Origin: Carettochelys insculpta
Lineage: Eukaryota; Chordata; Testudines; Carettochelyidae
Direction: 5' to 3'
Assembly: GCF_033958435.1 (NCBI RefSeq)
Contig: NC_134150.1
Location: 34,467,501-34,531,500 of the forward strand
DNA length: 64,000 bases
In this document: piece after piece, positions 32,345 through 45,092 of the stretch
Numbering within the stretch: the first letter of the stretch is position 1
How the letters are laid out: every line of letters starts with the position of its first letter
The notes under the pieces: generated by a model
The model's input: the letters and a program-made list of their open reading frames with translations, nothing else
Databases searched by the model: none
Told to the model about the DNA's origin: nothing
Position numbers and translations under genes: made by a program

Positions 32345-34259
32345 CTAAGTCATCCCAGCCAGGACCTTGTCCAGCCAGGACTTATAAACCTCAAGGGATG
32401 GAGAATCCACCACCTCTCTAGGCAACGCATTCCAGTGCTTCACCACCTGCCTGGTGAAGTAGTTTTTCCTAATATCTAACCTACACCTCTCCCTCTTCAA
32501 CTTCAGACCATTACTTCTTGTTCTGCCATCTGACACCACTGAGAACAGTTTCTCACCCTCCTCTTTAGAGCTCCCCTTCAGGAAGCTGAAGGCTGCTATT
32601 AAATCACCTCTAAGTCTTCTCTTCTGCAAACTAAACAAGCCCAAATCCTTCAGCCTATCCTCATAGGTCTTGTGCTCCAGACCCTTAATCATTTTTGTTG
32701 CCCTTCGCTGAACCTGCTCCAGCAAATCCACATCCTTTTTATACTAGGGGGCCCAAGACTGGACACAACATTCCAGATGTGGCCTCACCAGTGCTGAATA
32801 AAAAGGAATAACTGCTTCTCTAGATCTGCTTGAAATGCTCCTCCTAATGCACCCTAGTATGCATCTAATTTTTCTAGATAGCTCAGAACTTGTTCCTTCC
32901 CCACAGATGGCTGCCCTCCACCTTCCCATACTGCATTGTCTAGGAAGTTGACTTTGTCCGTGAAGACTGAGGCAAAAAAAGCATTGAGTACTTCAGCTTT
33001 TCCTGTATCATCTGTCACTAGGTTACCTCCCTCATCCAGTAAAGGCCCCACACCTTCTCTGATAACCCGTTTATTGTTCACATGCCTGTAGAAACCCTTC
33101 TTGTTACTCTTCACATCCGTTGCCAGCTGCACTTCCAATTGTGCTTTCACTTTCCTGATTACTGCCCAGCATTCTCCAGCCGTATGTTTATACTGCTCCT
33201 TAGTCAACTGTCCATGTTTCCATTTCTTGTATGCATCCTTTTTGAATTTAAGCTGACTAAGAATTTCCCTGTTAAGCCAAGCTGGTTGCCTACCATGTTT
33301 GCATTTCTTACTATGGAGCGGGATTGTTTGTTCCTGTGCCTTCAGTAAGACTTCTTTAAAATACTGACAGTTCTCTTCAACTCTTTTCCCCTTCATCTTC
33401 ATTTCCCAAGGGATCCTGCTCATTCGTTCTCTCCAGGAGTCAAAGTCTGCTCTTCTGAAATCAAGGGTCTGTATGTTACTGCTCACCTTTCTTACTTTTA
33501 TCTGGATCATGAAATCTACAGCCCAGGTTCGCTGCAGCCCAGGTTCCCTCCCACTTCTATTTCTTTTACTAGTTCTTCCCTGTTTGTGAGCAGCAGGTTA
33601 AGTTGCACACGGCCCCTGGTCGGTTCCTTCAGCACTTGTACCAAGAAGTTATCCCCAACATTCTCCAAAAACTTCCTGGATTGTCTGTGTGCTGATGTAC
33701 TGGTCTCCCAACAAATGTCTGGATGATTAAAGTCTCCCATGAGAAGCAGGGCCTGTGATTTGGAAGCTTCACTTAGCTGCCTGAAGAAAGCCTCATCTAT
33801 CTCATCTCCCTGATCTGGCGGTCTATAACAGACACCAACTACAACATCACCTCTGTTACTTCCACCTCTAAGCTTAACCCAAAGACACTCAACTGGGTTT
33901 TCTCCTTCCTCATACTGGAGCTCTGAGCAATCATACTGCTCCCTCACATAAAGCACAACTCCTCCTCCTTTTCCTCCCTGTCTGTCCTTCCTAAACAATT
34001 TATAACCTTCCATGACTGTGCTCCAGTTATGCGAATCATCTCACCAAGCCTCCGTTATTCCAAGCACCTCATATTTGTTTGACTGTGCCAGGGCCTCTAA
34101 TTCTTCCTGTTTGTTCCCTAGGCTTCTGGCACTAGTGTACAAGCATCTTAGAGAAGGGGCCAATTGCCCCACTTTCTCCTCTTCACCCAGGAAACCCACT
34201 TGATTGTTCCCTCCTCCTTCTCCACTTACCTCAGGGTTTGTGTCACCTTCCCCCGACAA
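32345..34259 (-). pseudogene. CR1 ORF2: endonuclease, linker and C-terminal domain, RT core deleted
   Basis: It begins SLRCLYTSARSLGNKQEELE and KYEVLGITEAW. A TGA (34038-34040) stands where a second Trp is expected, and the same frame continues DDSHNWSTVMEGYKLFRKDR. Endonuclease blocks GVCYRPPDQG and LLMGDFNHPDICW follow; the DLLLTN block reads LNLLLTN. The terminal Ser-Asp-His motif is replaced by a short tandem duplication (GAACCTGGGCTGYAG twice). The linker (KKGFYRHVNNKRVIREGVGP, FFASVFTDKV) runs to YLEKLDAY, then jumps to LGCIRRSISSRSREAVIPFY. The C-terminus is [20 protein letters not shown] through [17 protein letters not shown], with further breaks near 32740. Without motifs A-C the copy cannot encode a reverse transcriptase. 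Confidence 0.85.
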
Positions 34260-34261
34260 AC

Positions 34262-35248
34262 CTAGTTTAAAGCCCTCCTCACTAGGTTTGCAAGCCTGCC
34301 CGCAAAGATGCTCTTTCCTCTTTTAGTGAGGTGGGTCCCGTCTCTTAGCAATCCCTGTTCACAAAACAGAATCCCATAGTCAAAGAAACGAAATCCTTCC
34401 CAGCTACGTCACCTACGCAACCATGCATTTACCTCTGTGATTCGACGATCCCTATGTGGACCCCTTCCTTCCACAGGGAGCATAGAGGAGAAGACCACTT
34501 GTGCTCTGTATTCCTTGATCTTCCTTCCTAGGGTTACGTAATCTGCCGTGATCTCGTCAAAGTTGTTCTTGGCTGTATCATTGGTTCCTACATGACAAAG
34601 TAGGAAGGGGTAATAGTCTACAGGTTTAAGAATTTTTGGCAGCGACTCTGTAATATCCCGAATTCTAGTGCCAGGCAAGCAGCAAACTTGCCGGAATTCT
34701 AGGTCTGGGTGGCAGATGGATGACTCCGTCCCTCTTAGGAGGGAGTCCCCGACCACCACCACTCGTCTTTTTCTCTTAGGGGTGGTGGTCACAGAACTCC
34801 CATCCCTAGGACTGCGCATCCCATGCCTTCTAAACCATGGGGACTCTTTCAGATACCTCCCAAGGATTGTATCAGCCCCAATTATCTCTGCCGTATCACC
34901 TGTGGAGAGAGGCTGAAAGCAGTTACTTAACTCCACTGGAATTGGAGAGACTTGAACTGGTTTTCTCCTCCTGGAGGTAACATGCTTCCAGTTCTCCTCC
35001 TTGTTTTGGGTAGCCTGCTGTTCCTGCAGTATTATCTGTTGCCTTCTATCCAGAAAGTCTTCACCCTCTCTGATGGACCTGAAGGTTGATATTTGAGCCT
35101 CAATTCCTTTAACCTTCTCTTCTAAAATGGCTACAAGCTTGCACTTGGTACATAGAAATTCCTTTCTATCGTTCGGAAGGAAGACAAACATGGCACATGA
35201 CATGCAGGTCACAACAACAGACCTCTCAACAGCCATATCACTCTCCAT
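34262..35248 (-). pseudogene. CR1 ORF1 protein with zinc-finger and SGNH esterase domain
   Basis: ORF1 proteins of CR1 LINEs bind element RNA, and the vertebrate type carries an esterase-like domain. The start MESDMAVERSVVVTCMSCAM gives a Cys4 arrangement (about residues 15, 18, 33 and 36). Residues 38-85 are charged and coiled-coil-like (ILEEKVKGIEAQISTF). A basic segment (TPKRKRR) precedes the SGNH blocks: VVVVGDSLLRGTE (GDS at about 167-169), GTNDTA (221-226) and GRGPHRDRRITEVNAWL. An in-frame TGA follows NAWLRR at 34409-34411. The frame continues beyond it (FDYGILFCEQGLLRDGTHLT, then RGKSIFAGRLANLVRRALN) to a natural stop. So it is one nonsense change from an intact ORF1. Confidence 0.85.
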
Positions 35249-35780
35249 TTTTTCCCTTTACAGAGATTCTTTATTTGTTTCTAGTGCCGCCTTGAAGGGC
35301 ACAAGAGAAACACCGTATAAGAAAGGTAAAAACAGGTATGGGGCTCCTCCCGAAGGCGAACTCCCAGGCAAACTCCCTGTTAGCAGCTCCTATTCGCTGC
35401 TCACAGGGTTCACTGGGGCTGCCTTCTTATAGAGCTGCTAGCTGGTTAGGCCCGGCTCAAAGCCTTTGCCTCCAATCGAATCAGCCCTTGAAGACCCACC
35501 TGTAAGGAAACTCTCCCAATTCACACCTTGCAAACTTATGAAACTGCCAAACATGCTTTCCAACTGCCCCTCTCTGCAAAAGAGATGCTCAGGCACACAG
35601 GCAGCTATGCAAACTGCCCCTCACTGCAAAATGAAACAAATGCACAGACACCACAGACAGAAATTCAACCCTCCAGCTCACAACGCAGCCCCCCAAATGC
35701 CACACTCACCTGAGCTCCTCTAGGATGCTTTCCCAAGCAAGCTCCCTGTTAGCTGCTCCTGTTCACTCCAGTTCTGGGTG

Positions 35781-37487
35781 GGGATGAAAAATGTCACAGA
35801 TCTGCTTTATGTAAAGACCATTTTTCCCCTTTTTTGGTTAGATGCCCCTTTGGCGGATTCTTTTGGATGCTTTCTCTTGTGACCAAGGACAATAACAAAT
35901 TTAATAATTTGGTATAGTATACATTTTTCCTTAAACTGTACATTTTGTGGACAAATCTCTGAGACACAAATACTCACAGCACATAAGCATTAAAATACCA
36001 TAACATCAATGCCACACTGAAAGAAATATAATTTTAAGGAACATCAACAATCATGTTACCAGCATATGCCCCGGAAAAAAAAATACAAATAAACTTCACT
36101 TCTAGAAGCATAAATTTTAATTCTTCTTTTGTTCACACACACAAAATGCCTCTACTCTTAAATTAATGCAAGTAGACACTGGCCCTACCCATGTGCTGTT
36201 CTTATACTCTCTTCAAGGAGATTATTCAAATCATTTCCGCATCCACAAGTCACTCAGGCTGTGACTTTTATCAGTCCACAAAAGAAAATATCACACTTAA
36301 TAATATGATGTGAAATATAATAAAACCTGCTTCCCATGCACAACAGCAAAGGAATTAACAGTGAAGAATGCACAGCTTCTTTTTTAAAAGGATCTATGAT
36401 TTGTTGTCAGTTTTCATCATACTAAAATCAGTCTAATGAAGACAGCAGCCAAATTCTATTTTCTGTTGCACCCAATTAATATTGGCTTCACTAGCAGCCA
36501 CCGTTAGACAAATACTCAATTTGTGAAGTTCATCAGGGTTTCACCTCTCCTCCTGACTGCATACACACCCCACTGGTTTCAATTACATTTAAGTGCACAG
36601 ATATGCAGGCAGCATTTGACCCCTGGATTTGTATTCCCACTGGTCTGAGACCTCTAACAGTATTTAACTAAAATGTTGATAAGTACTTCTTTGAAAACCT
36701 AAAATAGAGGATTTTAAACATTTATAATGTCAAAGATTCCTGAGAGAAGACAAAACTTTCTTTAGATACAGGGATGCTGGAACAATTTGGTTCAATGTCT
36801 CTCAGCACCCTCTCTATACAAACTGTATAGCCTGTATGTAATGGAAACTAGTTCAAGCCCTGGGGTATAGTGCCTATGTTTAGACATATCCATAGGCCAA
36901 TTACCTCAAAATCTGACACATTTCCTATGCACCTAGCAATAATGAAGATTCAGTCTCCATTTATAGGGTCTCTGTTACCTTATGCAGTTTAAAATAGGAA
37001 TCCCTCTGCACAGTTTAGAGATTATTGTATCATTTGAAGAGCAAGTGCAAATGGTAAAACCCACCCCCAAAGCAAGTGCTTGGTCTCCCTTCTCACCCTT
37101 CAACCCACTTCCTCACACTGTTGTTTGTAATGAGGCACAGCATCTGGCATATGCTTTTGGGCTCAGAGGAAATCTGTGGTGACATTAATACACGTGTTCA
37201 GAAATACAAAGTGCCAGCCAAAACTACTACCAGTAATGATCTCTTGTGATCAATTCACAGAGCAACAGAAAACTTACATGCCATCATTTGTTACACTTAA
37301 GTGTTTTTCTCCAGCCTTTGGGTATGAATCTCACCTACATTACCAGTGTGTACCACCCCTTCTCACAGACATACACACCTTCTGTGACGTCTATAGTTTG
37401 TTTGTCTGTAAAATGGCCTTTCTTTAATTTACCTGCAGTTTTGTGCCAAACAGTTTAATCTAAAATGTGTGTTCTTGTCAATCTATC
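35781..37487. other. AT-rich, no gene recognised
   Basis: No transposon ends and no protein-like frame. Unique-looking DNA next to the 5' end of the large CR1. Confidence 0.42.
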
Positions 37488-37490
37488 ATT

Positions 37491-37923
37491 GGCTATGTCT
37501 ACACTAGCCCACCCCTTGAAAGGGGGATGCTAATGAGACACTTCAGGTTATGCTAATGAGGTACTGCAATGAATATGCAGTGCCTCATTAGCATAATGGT
37601 GGCCATGGCACTTTGAAAGTGCTGCTTTTGATTGTGCGTGGCTCATCTCCACAGGGTCCTTTTCGAAAGGACCCCACACACTTCGAAGTCCCCTTATTCC
37701 GATAGCCCAATAGGAATAAGGGGATTTTGAAGTGTGTGGGGTCCTTTCAAAAAGGACCCCATGTAGATGAGCCGCACGCGATCGAAAGCAGCACTTTCGA
37801 AGTGCCGTGGCCACCATTAGGCTAATGAGGTGCTGCAATGAATATGCAGCACTTCATTAGCATATCTCAAAGTGTCTCATTAGCATCCCCCTATCCAAAG
37901 GGGGGGATAGCGTAGACATAGCC
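37491..37923. mobile_element. Foldback MITE, family C copy 1
   Basis: A 433-bp inverted repeat with ends GGCTATGTCTACACTAGCCC and the complement of GGCTATGTCTACGCTATCCC. The arms carry GGGGGATGCTAATGAG and TGAATATGCAGTGCCTCATT. The centre (CTTCGAAGTCCCCTTATTCC...GGAATAAGGGGATTTTGAAG) is the same central palindrome as in family A. Flanking triplets are ATT and ATA, one mismatch away from a 3-bp duplication. Confidence 0.85.
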
Positions 37924-37926
37924 ATA

Positions 37927-39735
37927 ATGTTTATGAGGGGCTAGGGGAGTAAATACTGCAATTTAGTTGTTATTCAAAACAATGTGACAGAAGATTAAGC
38001 TCCTGGTATGATAACTATGAATATTTAACAAGCAAATGAAATCTCCTAGTGAGTGTATCACTTTGATTCAAAGGGCTTTTTGGCCTGGCATTAAATAAAG
38101 TTGATGTGCAGTGCGGGTTTCCTGCATAGATTCCTGTCAAGGGGTTCTAGAAGCTTGTTTGTTTCCTGTCCACAATCCTTGTTTTGATGCTTTTCACATG
38201 GACACCATGCAGCCCTGCTTCCCAAACACAGGAATGAAAGAGGGAGAGGAAGCATAAAGTACTTGTTCCTCGCATATATTGGGAACCCACCATCCAACAT
38301 GAAGCAAGCAAAATTGATGTATACAGCTTTCAAATTCCTTTCTATACTTCCACATTGCTGGGCCCAAACATACTGAAGACATACTTAGATTGGACCCATG
38401 GGGAAAAGAATTGGAGAAGCCTAAGTTTTTGTCTGAAAGAGATAGAAAAATCTAGATGAACAAGGAAGAGTCAGATCTGAGCTACTCTAGACTCTAAGCT
38501 CACCTATTTGATCCCATTCAGATAAAGTGAGAGGCAGGGAAAGAGACAAATAGATGAACAAGTGCTGAGGTGCCGGGGGGTGGGGAGTAGAACGAATAAA
38601 GAAATCGCTTCTCTTGAGTAAAGCTGCATGCAGATACCAAGAAGTCTGAAAACTGAAAGCAGAAATTCAATCAAGCCTTTTTGCACTGTTGAATCAGTGC
38701 CTGGTTGAAAACCAGGTCAACACTGGAACAGCAAATTGGGAAGAATGCACTATAAGAGCCTCTGAATGGAATATGCACAATCACTACAGAGAATCTGCCT
38801 GATTGGATAAGGACAATTCTCACTTTAATCTCTAATTAACAGGGTCCTGAAAAAAGAAAAGGTGCTCTCAAGAGATACATATGAACCTAGGAATTACCAA
38901 AAAAGAACAGATCATTGGTCTGTGTAATACATTATACTGCCTTTAGCAGACCAATACTTCATAGGAAAATGATGCACCTAAAGAACCAGTGCAGGACTCC
39001 CACAAGCACCTGTCCCAGCCAGGTGGCCGGTGGAAAGACCTAGAATACAGGGTCAAGTTCTTCCCAAACAGGCCAGCCAACAAGGGGAAATTGAGAGGGC
39101 AAGGAGGCAACCACTTTGGAACCTAGTGATTCAAAAGAAACTGGGCTTACTGGCTGCTGCCACTGATACTGCAGCAATGACCAGACTCCTATGCCCTTTA
39201 AATTGCTGCAGGCGTACCAGGCATCACTGAAGGGCTGGTGGGGGAAGTTAGAACCCAGCCCCCATTCTGCCTGAGGCCCCATCCCTTCTGGGAACTCAAA
39301 GTCAGGCTCCCTGTTCCTAGTGGGTGAAATACACTCATGAACCAAGCTACCACAAAGGCCAGGCACTATGTTGGTCCTACTTATATTGCACTGTCAATTC
39401 TCATGATTTCCTTGGCAGAAGTTTTGGTGAGGGCTCGTACCAATCTTGCAGTGACAAAGAGCCACTTCAGCCTTTTTATGAATTTTGGCCCTGCTTAGGG
39501 GGAAAAACTCATGCTGAGTGGCTACCTTCCTCACCTGATCCATCTCCAGGGGAAGAGTAGCCATTTGGGGCTGATGCAGGATCCAAGCCAAGATGTCCTC
39601 CATCTTCTCTACTCAGGAGCTAAGAGTATATTTTGGGTAGTGGGCAGGTTTAAACTTCCTGCCTATTAATTTCTTTGGGCAACTTCTGGTTCTTGTGTTA
39701 ACTTAAGGGGTAAGCAACACTTCCCTTTTCACTTT
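37927..39735. other. No gene recognised; GC-richer patch near 39.0-39.6 kb
   Basis: Mostly unique DNA. The patch around 39000-39330 is more GC-rich and may be an unclassified dispersed repeat. No frame with recognisable motifs. Confidence 0.4.
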
Positions 39736-39739
39736 CTCC

Positions 39740-40245
39740 ATACCAGTCATGATTTTATGGCTTTCAGTCATATTTCCCATTTGGTCATCTCTTTTTTTAA
39801 ACTGAATAGTCCCAGTCTTGCTAATGTCTCCTCCTATGGATGTTGTTCCATACTCCATCATTTTAGTTGCCCTTTTCTTTGCTTTTTTCCATTGCTAATA
39901 TATTTTTGAGGTGGGGCAACCAAAAGTAGATGCAGTATTCAAGGTGTGGGTGTACCATGCATTTATATGTGTCATTCTTATATTGTCTGTCTTATTATGT
40001 ATTCCTTTCCTAATGGTTCCTAACAGTCTGCTAGGGTTTTGTTTGTTTTTGTTTTTTCACGGTCACTTCACACTGAACAGAGATTTCAGAGCAGATGTTT
40101 CCAGAGAACTATCCAGTATATCTCCCACATCTGTTTCTTGAATCGTAAATTAATTTTGACTCCATCATTTCAGGATTGTTTTCCAACATGCATTTTCTTG
40201 CTTTTGCCAGCACTGAAATTGATCAGCCCTTTTGTTGCCCAGTCA
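39740..40245 (-). mobile_element. CR1-like LINE fragment, diverged
   Basis: Antisense CR1 text such as CTGAATAGTCCCAGTCTTGC, GGTGGGGCAACCAAAAGTAG, GTATTCAAGGTGTGGGTGTA and TTTTGACTCCATCATTTCAG, in the order expected for the C-terminal coding part. Highly diverged and untranslatable. Confidence 0.6.
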
Positions 40246-40249
40246 TCCT

Positions 40250-43200
40250 TGTGAAATGATGCACTGCATTGATTCAGCAAGAGGGGAAACCATGGTGTAG
40301 TCACAGAAGATGTAATCAAGCCAAGAAGCCCAATTAATAGAGCAGAATGAGGCAGACAAATTACCACCACCTCAAGGCACAATGGCAGCATTTCCAAATC
40401 AAACTTTTCTACATTACATCAAAAATTTTGGTCAAAAATTTCCATTTTCTCTCTGAAAAGCAGTCTCTCCATTTTGGTCAATGTCTACCACAAAAAAACA
40501 TTTTGGAACGAGCTCTAAAAGTATTCCTTTAGAAATGTCAGAATATGACGCATCATGCCTTAAAATAGCTGTAGAAGATATCTCCAGGTTAAATAATTCA
40601 ATCAAATAGAAATAAGTATTTAACTCAAATGTAAATTCAATTTACTATGAGATTTATTTAAGAAAATCAGGAGGGTCAAACTATATATTATTCTTTATTC
40701 CAATGACTCCATCTTGATTCAAGGATTATCAGAAATTAAACCTGATGACCTGTTTCCACATAATTTACAAAATAAATAAGGCATAAAAACTAAGAGCAGC
40801 AGAGAACAGATAACAAGTTGACTATCATAAGGAGACCAGAGCCAGCCCAGCAGGAGCCAGCCAGGGGTGGGACCCAAGGCAACATTCTGACAACAAATCC
40901 CAGCCAGTGCACAATGAATGCTGAAATCAATCAGAGCGCGAGACCTGGAGGCCATGGGGCCCAAGGAAACAGCCTTGCTTCCCTACATCTAAGGCCAGGC
41001 CAGCAGGAGACAATGACTACTAAGCTATTTGAAACTGAGCAGTCTCAGTGTGGCCAAACTGTTCACATAGCTAATAAAAAAATCTTACAAAACCTGTCTC
41101 CTGAGCAGTCATTAAATATTTCCGTTTCTGCCTTTAGTCACACCCATGCAAGTCCATTAATGTCAGGTAGAATTTATCAGTAAGACATTCACTCAACTAA
41201 TTTTATTCTAGATTACTTTGCCAAGCCAACTTAGAATGTCAAAGTGCTTGACTTACATAAAAATTCAAAATACAAAATTTCAACAAGAAAAGGTTTTTCC
41301 AAACAAAAAATTGAAACATTTTCCAAAATGTTATAATGGGGTTTCAATATTTCCAGAGGTTTCTTTTAAGTTTCTTTTCAAAATAAATTTCTAAGGAAAA
41401 CAACTTTATTCCAGAATTGAGTAATCCAATAAATTAACATCACACTTTCTTTCACCAGTTCTATCTAAAAAGCAAATATAGTTTAAAATTACTAAACAAG
41501 AACAAGAAAAAGATGGACCTTCCCATGAGTTTGGGGTTGAATATAGCAAGAGAGAAGGCGTCAAGACATTTGAGGAAAAACTGCATGGTTATCCATGCTG
41601 AAAAAGAATGAATAATTATAAGATATATAATTCTTGGAAGAAGCAATTAAGGATTAAGAAACTACATTTCCTAAATCTACCTAGGGAGCTGAAACAAACC
41701 TTTAAAATGTTATGGCAGGGATTGTTCCTTTAGTTCAATTAAAGATTTCCATGAACTAGAAGGAGCAACAAACTACTAGTCCATCAGCTCAGACAAAATG
41801 AGACAATACTCTGAATTTCATCCATTACAGAGTGAAGACAGGAAACAGTACCATCAAAGCTAAATAAGGTTTCTAAATATGGTTTTGAGAATCTCGTATC
41901 CTTTCTGCCTTCTTCTCATCAGGTCAATGGTGCTTCTAAGCTGCACAGGCACAGAGATGGAGTCTGGAAATTCATCACCCCATCTCCAAGTAAGTGTTCT
42001 AAAAAGGAGGTTGTCAGACTTAGCACTAGAGGTTTAAGTTGAACTCAGATTTCATGAGTTATGTGATGCAAACTATTCTATGCAAAACAGGCTTTTAAAC
42101 TCTAAGATCTTTTCATCATATATATTGATAGTGCATAAAACTATGGGTGATGGATTGTTTTCAGTGAATAGAGACTCCAGTGCATAGTGTGGTAAGTTAT
42201 TGAAATGCTGTAGCAGATAACGTAAGTTGAAAGGCCTGACCCTCTCTTCCATGTAACTGTCACATACCTCCTCAGCCACAACTAAACCTTAAGTCCATTC
42301 TTCTTCTCAGCTGCTGTAGCCCATGCGAGCCTATGTTCTGAAGGACTTGCAAAGCATCACATAGTCATAGAGTACATTGGGTGGGGAATGTGACTTGAGG
42401 ACAACTGGTTTTGAGTGGGAAGAGAAACATGGTTTGAACATTTGACAACTACTGAACAGTCAGACATCTAAAAAACAGCTCAACTGGCTTTGTTCAATTT
42501 CCTCCTGGGCTTCCAGAAAACTTCTCCTTCTCTCTTAGAATTAGCCTTCAAATTTTGATAACATAAAGACTGGAAGATTTCTAGATTTGATCCTGTTTCA
42601 TTATAAAATACTGGCTGCTGACTCAACTCTGGAAAGGCTACCAGGCTTTCCACAAGAATGATTTTAATCGCTCTGGGTTTGATCTTGCTTTCATTAACAT
42701 CGCTTGGAAATATTTAACTGGCCTCACTGGGGAGGTAGATAGTCAGCTAACTATTGCCATAGCATTGATCCTAAATATTTTACACAGAGCAATCACTGAA
42801 GACAACCATCAAGAAAAGTGCAACACTTGAATTTTTTTGTAATTACTCATTATATGATGACACTTGCTCTGATTAAGCCTGAACTTCCATAGCCCTTAAA
42901 ACAGCTTACTTCCACATGCCATCATGTCTGGCAACAGCCAATTAAATACAATACTGTTCCATCCCTTACCTTCCATTTTCATTGAAGGTGACTGAACAAG
43001 TAGTTTGTGCAATCCATTCCTAGTAGGCATTGTATCAGTCCAGGATTAACATAGTACTGAAATAAATCTTCTGAGATGTCCTTGTTCCCACCCCCAGATA
43101 ACAACATATGAGTTTACTAGGGTCAGATTCACCTGCTTTTGCTTCTGTATTTTATCTGCTGATTTGATGCTATTACCCAAAATATATTGTTCAGAGACTT

Positions 43201-44054
43201 TGCCTGGGGCTGCCTTTGGACACTTGGCCTCATTTAATAGAATATTTAAAGGTGTTGGAGGTACATTTCTGATCAAACAACATTAATTTGAGAAGGACTG
43301 TACTCATTGCTGAAGTACAGATTTCCAAGGTGCTCCCTAAACTCCAAAGGGAAGTTCTGTACTTTTTTTCATGATCTGATCCATTTCTGACTAAAATTAG
43401 TAGACAGTCTTCCATTGATCTTGGTGCACCTGCATCAAGTCATAAATGATTTTTCTAAAATAATTCAAAGATGCAGTAGCAGTTGTGTCGCTGCTGATCA
43501 GGCATCAATGCTTTTTTCTCCATCCACATGTCTCCAAATACCTTTACTTGTCCACTAGCCTAGACTGTCAAATAACTTTGTACAATTTAATATGAGCAAG
43601 AAACCCATTGGTGCTTATTGTCTTCTCACGTTAAAGTGCAGTTATTATCTTCTGGTATAAATTTAACAAACAACATTCTGTTCATCCTGGTTTCTTCTTA
43701 AAATCTGTATGTTATGTTCATCTTCCTCATAGAGCCTATACAAAAAGCATTGCTGGACTTCACAAGTGAGTACTTTAAATCTGATCAGTGCTCGAAAAGA
43801 TGAATTTGTAATTCATATTAAACCATAATATTTTAACATTCTATAGCCATGGTTTTACCAATACCGCGGCTGCATATAATGCTATTTATTCCAATTCTTG
43901 TCCATTTAGTAGAACTAAGATGTAAATTATTAGCTTTCTCCAATGCTTTTTTTTTTTTTTTTTTTAATAAAAGAGGAGCCGGTTCTCTCCACACCCTCAC
44001 ACCCCATCCTGTGGCTGTGGCTGTGGCTGCTGAAGTGATGGTACTCAGTACTCA
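40250..44054. other. Long repeat-poor stretch, no gene recognised
   Basis: About 3.8 kb with few recognisable repeats. A GC-richer patch at roughly 40815-41010 may be a dispersed repeat. A pure T tract of about 19 bases at 43947-43965 is followed by AATAAAAGAGGAGCC and three TGTGGC units. No splice-bounded coding block was convincing. Confidence 0.42.
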
Positions 44055-45092
44055 CAGAATCATAGAATCATAGAATACTAGGACTGGAAGGGACCTCGAG
44101 AGGCCACCGAGTCCAGCCCCCTGCCCCAATGGCAGGACCAAGTACTGTCTAAAGTATCCCTGATAGACATCTATCTACCCTGTTCTTAAACATCTCCAGC
44201 GATGGAGATTCCACAACCTCCCTTGGCAATTTATTCCACTGTTTGACCACCCTGACAGTTAGGAACTTTTTCCTAATGTCCAACCTAAACCTCCCTTGTT
44301 GCAGTTTAAGCCCATTGTCTCTTGTTTTAAACTCGGAGGCCAAAAAGAACAAGTTTTCTCCCTCCTCCTTATGACACCCTTTCAGATACCTGAAAACTGC
44401 TATCATGTTACCCCTCAATCTTCCCTTTTCCAAACTAAACAAGCCCAATTCTTTCAGGCTTTCTTCATAGGTCACATTATCTAGACCTTTAATCATTCTT
44501 GTCACTCTTTTCTGGACCCTCTCTAATTTCTCCACATCTTTCTTGAACAGTGATGCCCAGAACTGGACACAATACTCCAGGTGAGGCCTAACCAGCGCAA
44601 AGTAGAGCGGAAGAATGACTTCTTGTGTCTTGTTCACAACACAGCTCTTAATGCATCCCAGAATCATGTTTGCTTTTTTTGCAACAGCATCACACTGTTG
44701 ACTCATATTTAACTTATGGTCCACTGTAACCCCTAGATCCCTTTCTGCTGTAGTCATTCCTAGACAGTCTCTCCCCATTCTGTATGTGTGAAACTAATTG
44801 TTCCTTCCCAAGTGGAGCACTTTGCATTTGTCCTTATTAACTTCATCCTGTTTACCTCAGACCATTTCTCCAATTTATCCAGATCATTTTGAATTATGAC
44901 TCTATCCTCCAAAGCAGTTGCAACCCCTCCCAGCTTGGTATCAGCTGCAAACATAAGCGTACTTTCAATGCCAATATCTAAATCGTTGATAAAGATATTG
45001 AACAGAACCAGTCCTAAAACAGACCCCTACGGAACCCCACTTGTTATACTTTTCCAGCAGGATTGAGAACCATTAAGAACTACTCTGGCAAA
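44055..45092 (-). mobile_element. CR1 LINE, 5' truncated in the RT domain
   Basis: The 3' end at the left has AGAATCATAGAATCATAGAA, the CR1 terminal repeat in antisense, then GGACTGGAAGGGACCTCGAG. Coding sequence runs to about the RT motif B/C region at 45.06 kb (CCACTTGTTATACTTTTCCA). Better preserved than the 24-kb copy, less so than the one at 12 kb. Confidence 0.88.
44149..45080 (-). pseudogene. CR1 ORF2 fragment: end of RT and C-terminal domain
   Basis: From the 5' side the RT motif C region reads FAADTKLGG where FADDTK is expected, so the first catalytic Asp is changed to Ala. [20 protein letters not shown] and EVNRMK follow; a frameshift after this point (near 44850) breaks the [10 protein letters not shown] block. 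The second open segment starts at [20 protein letters not shown] and runs 209 codons: QPQLEYCVQFW-type block as [60 protein letters not shown] and the natural stop. Dead by both mutations and by truncation. Confidence 0.85.

Larger units (their letters stand above)
32268..35780 (-). mobile_element. CR1 LINE, near full length but lacking the RT core
   Basis: Contains, on the minus strand, a 5' UTR (about 35780-35249), ORF1, ORF2 endonuclease, the endonuclease-RT linker, then an abrupt jump to the post-RT C-terminal domain, and a 3' end with CACAGGGCTGGAAGGGACCT. Full-length CR1 copies are rare because most are 5' truncated, so both ORF1 and the 5' UTR being present is notable. The internal deletion of the RT catalytic region (roughly 0.9 kb judging from the 517-codon copy at 12 kb) sits near 32855. 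Confidence 0.88.

Noticed and set aside
34409..35248. SGNH-esterase-like frame as a host lipase or esterase gene
   Set aside because: It lies upstream of CR1 endonuclease coding sequence in the same orientation and has the Cys4 plus coiled-coil N-terminus of CR1 ORF1.
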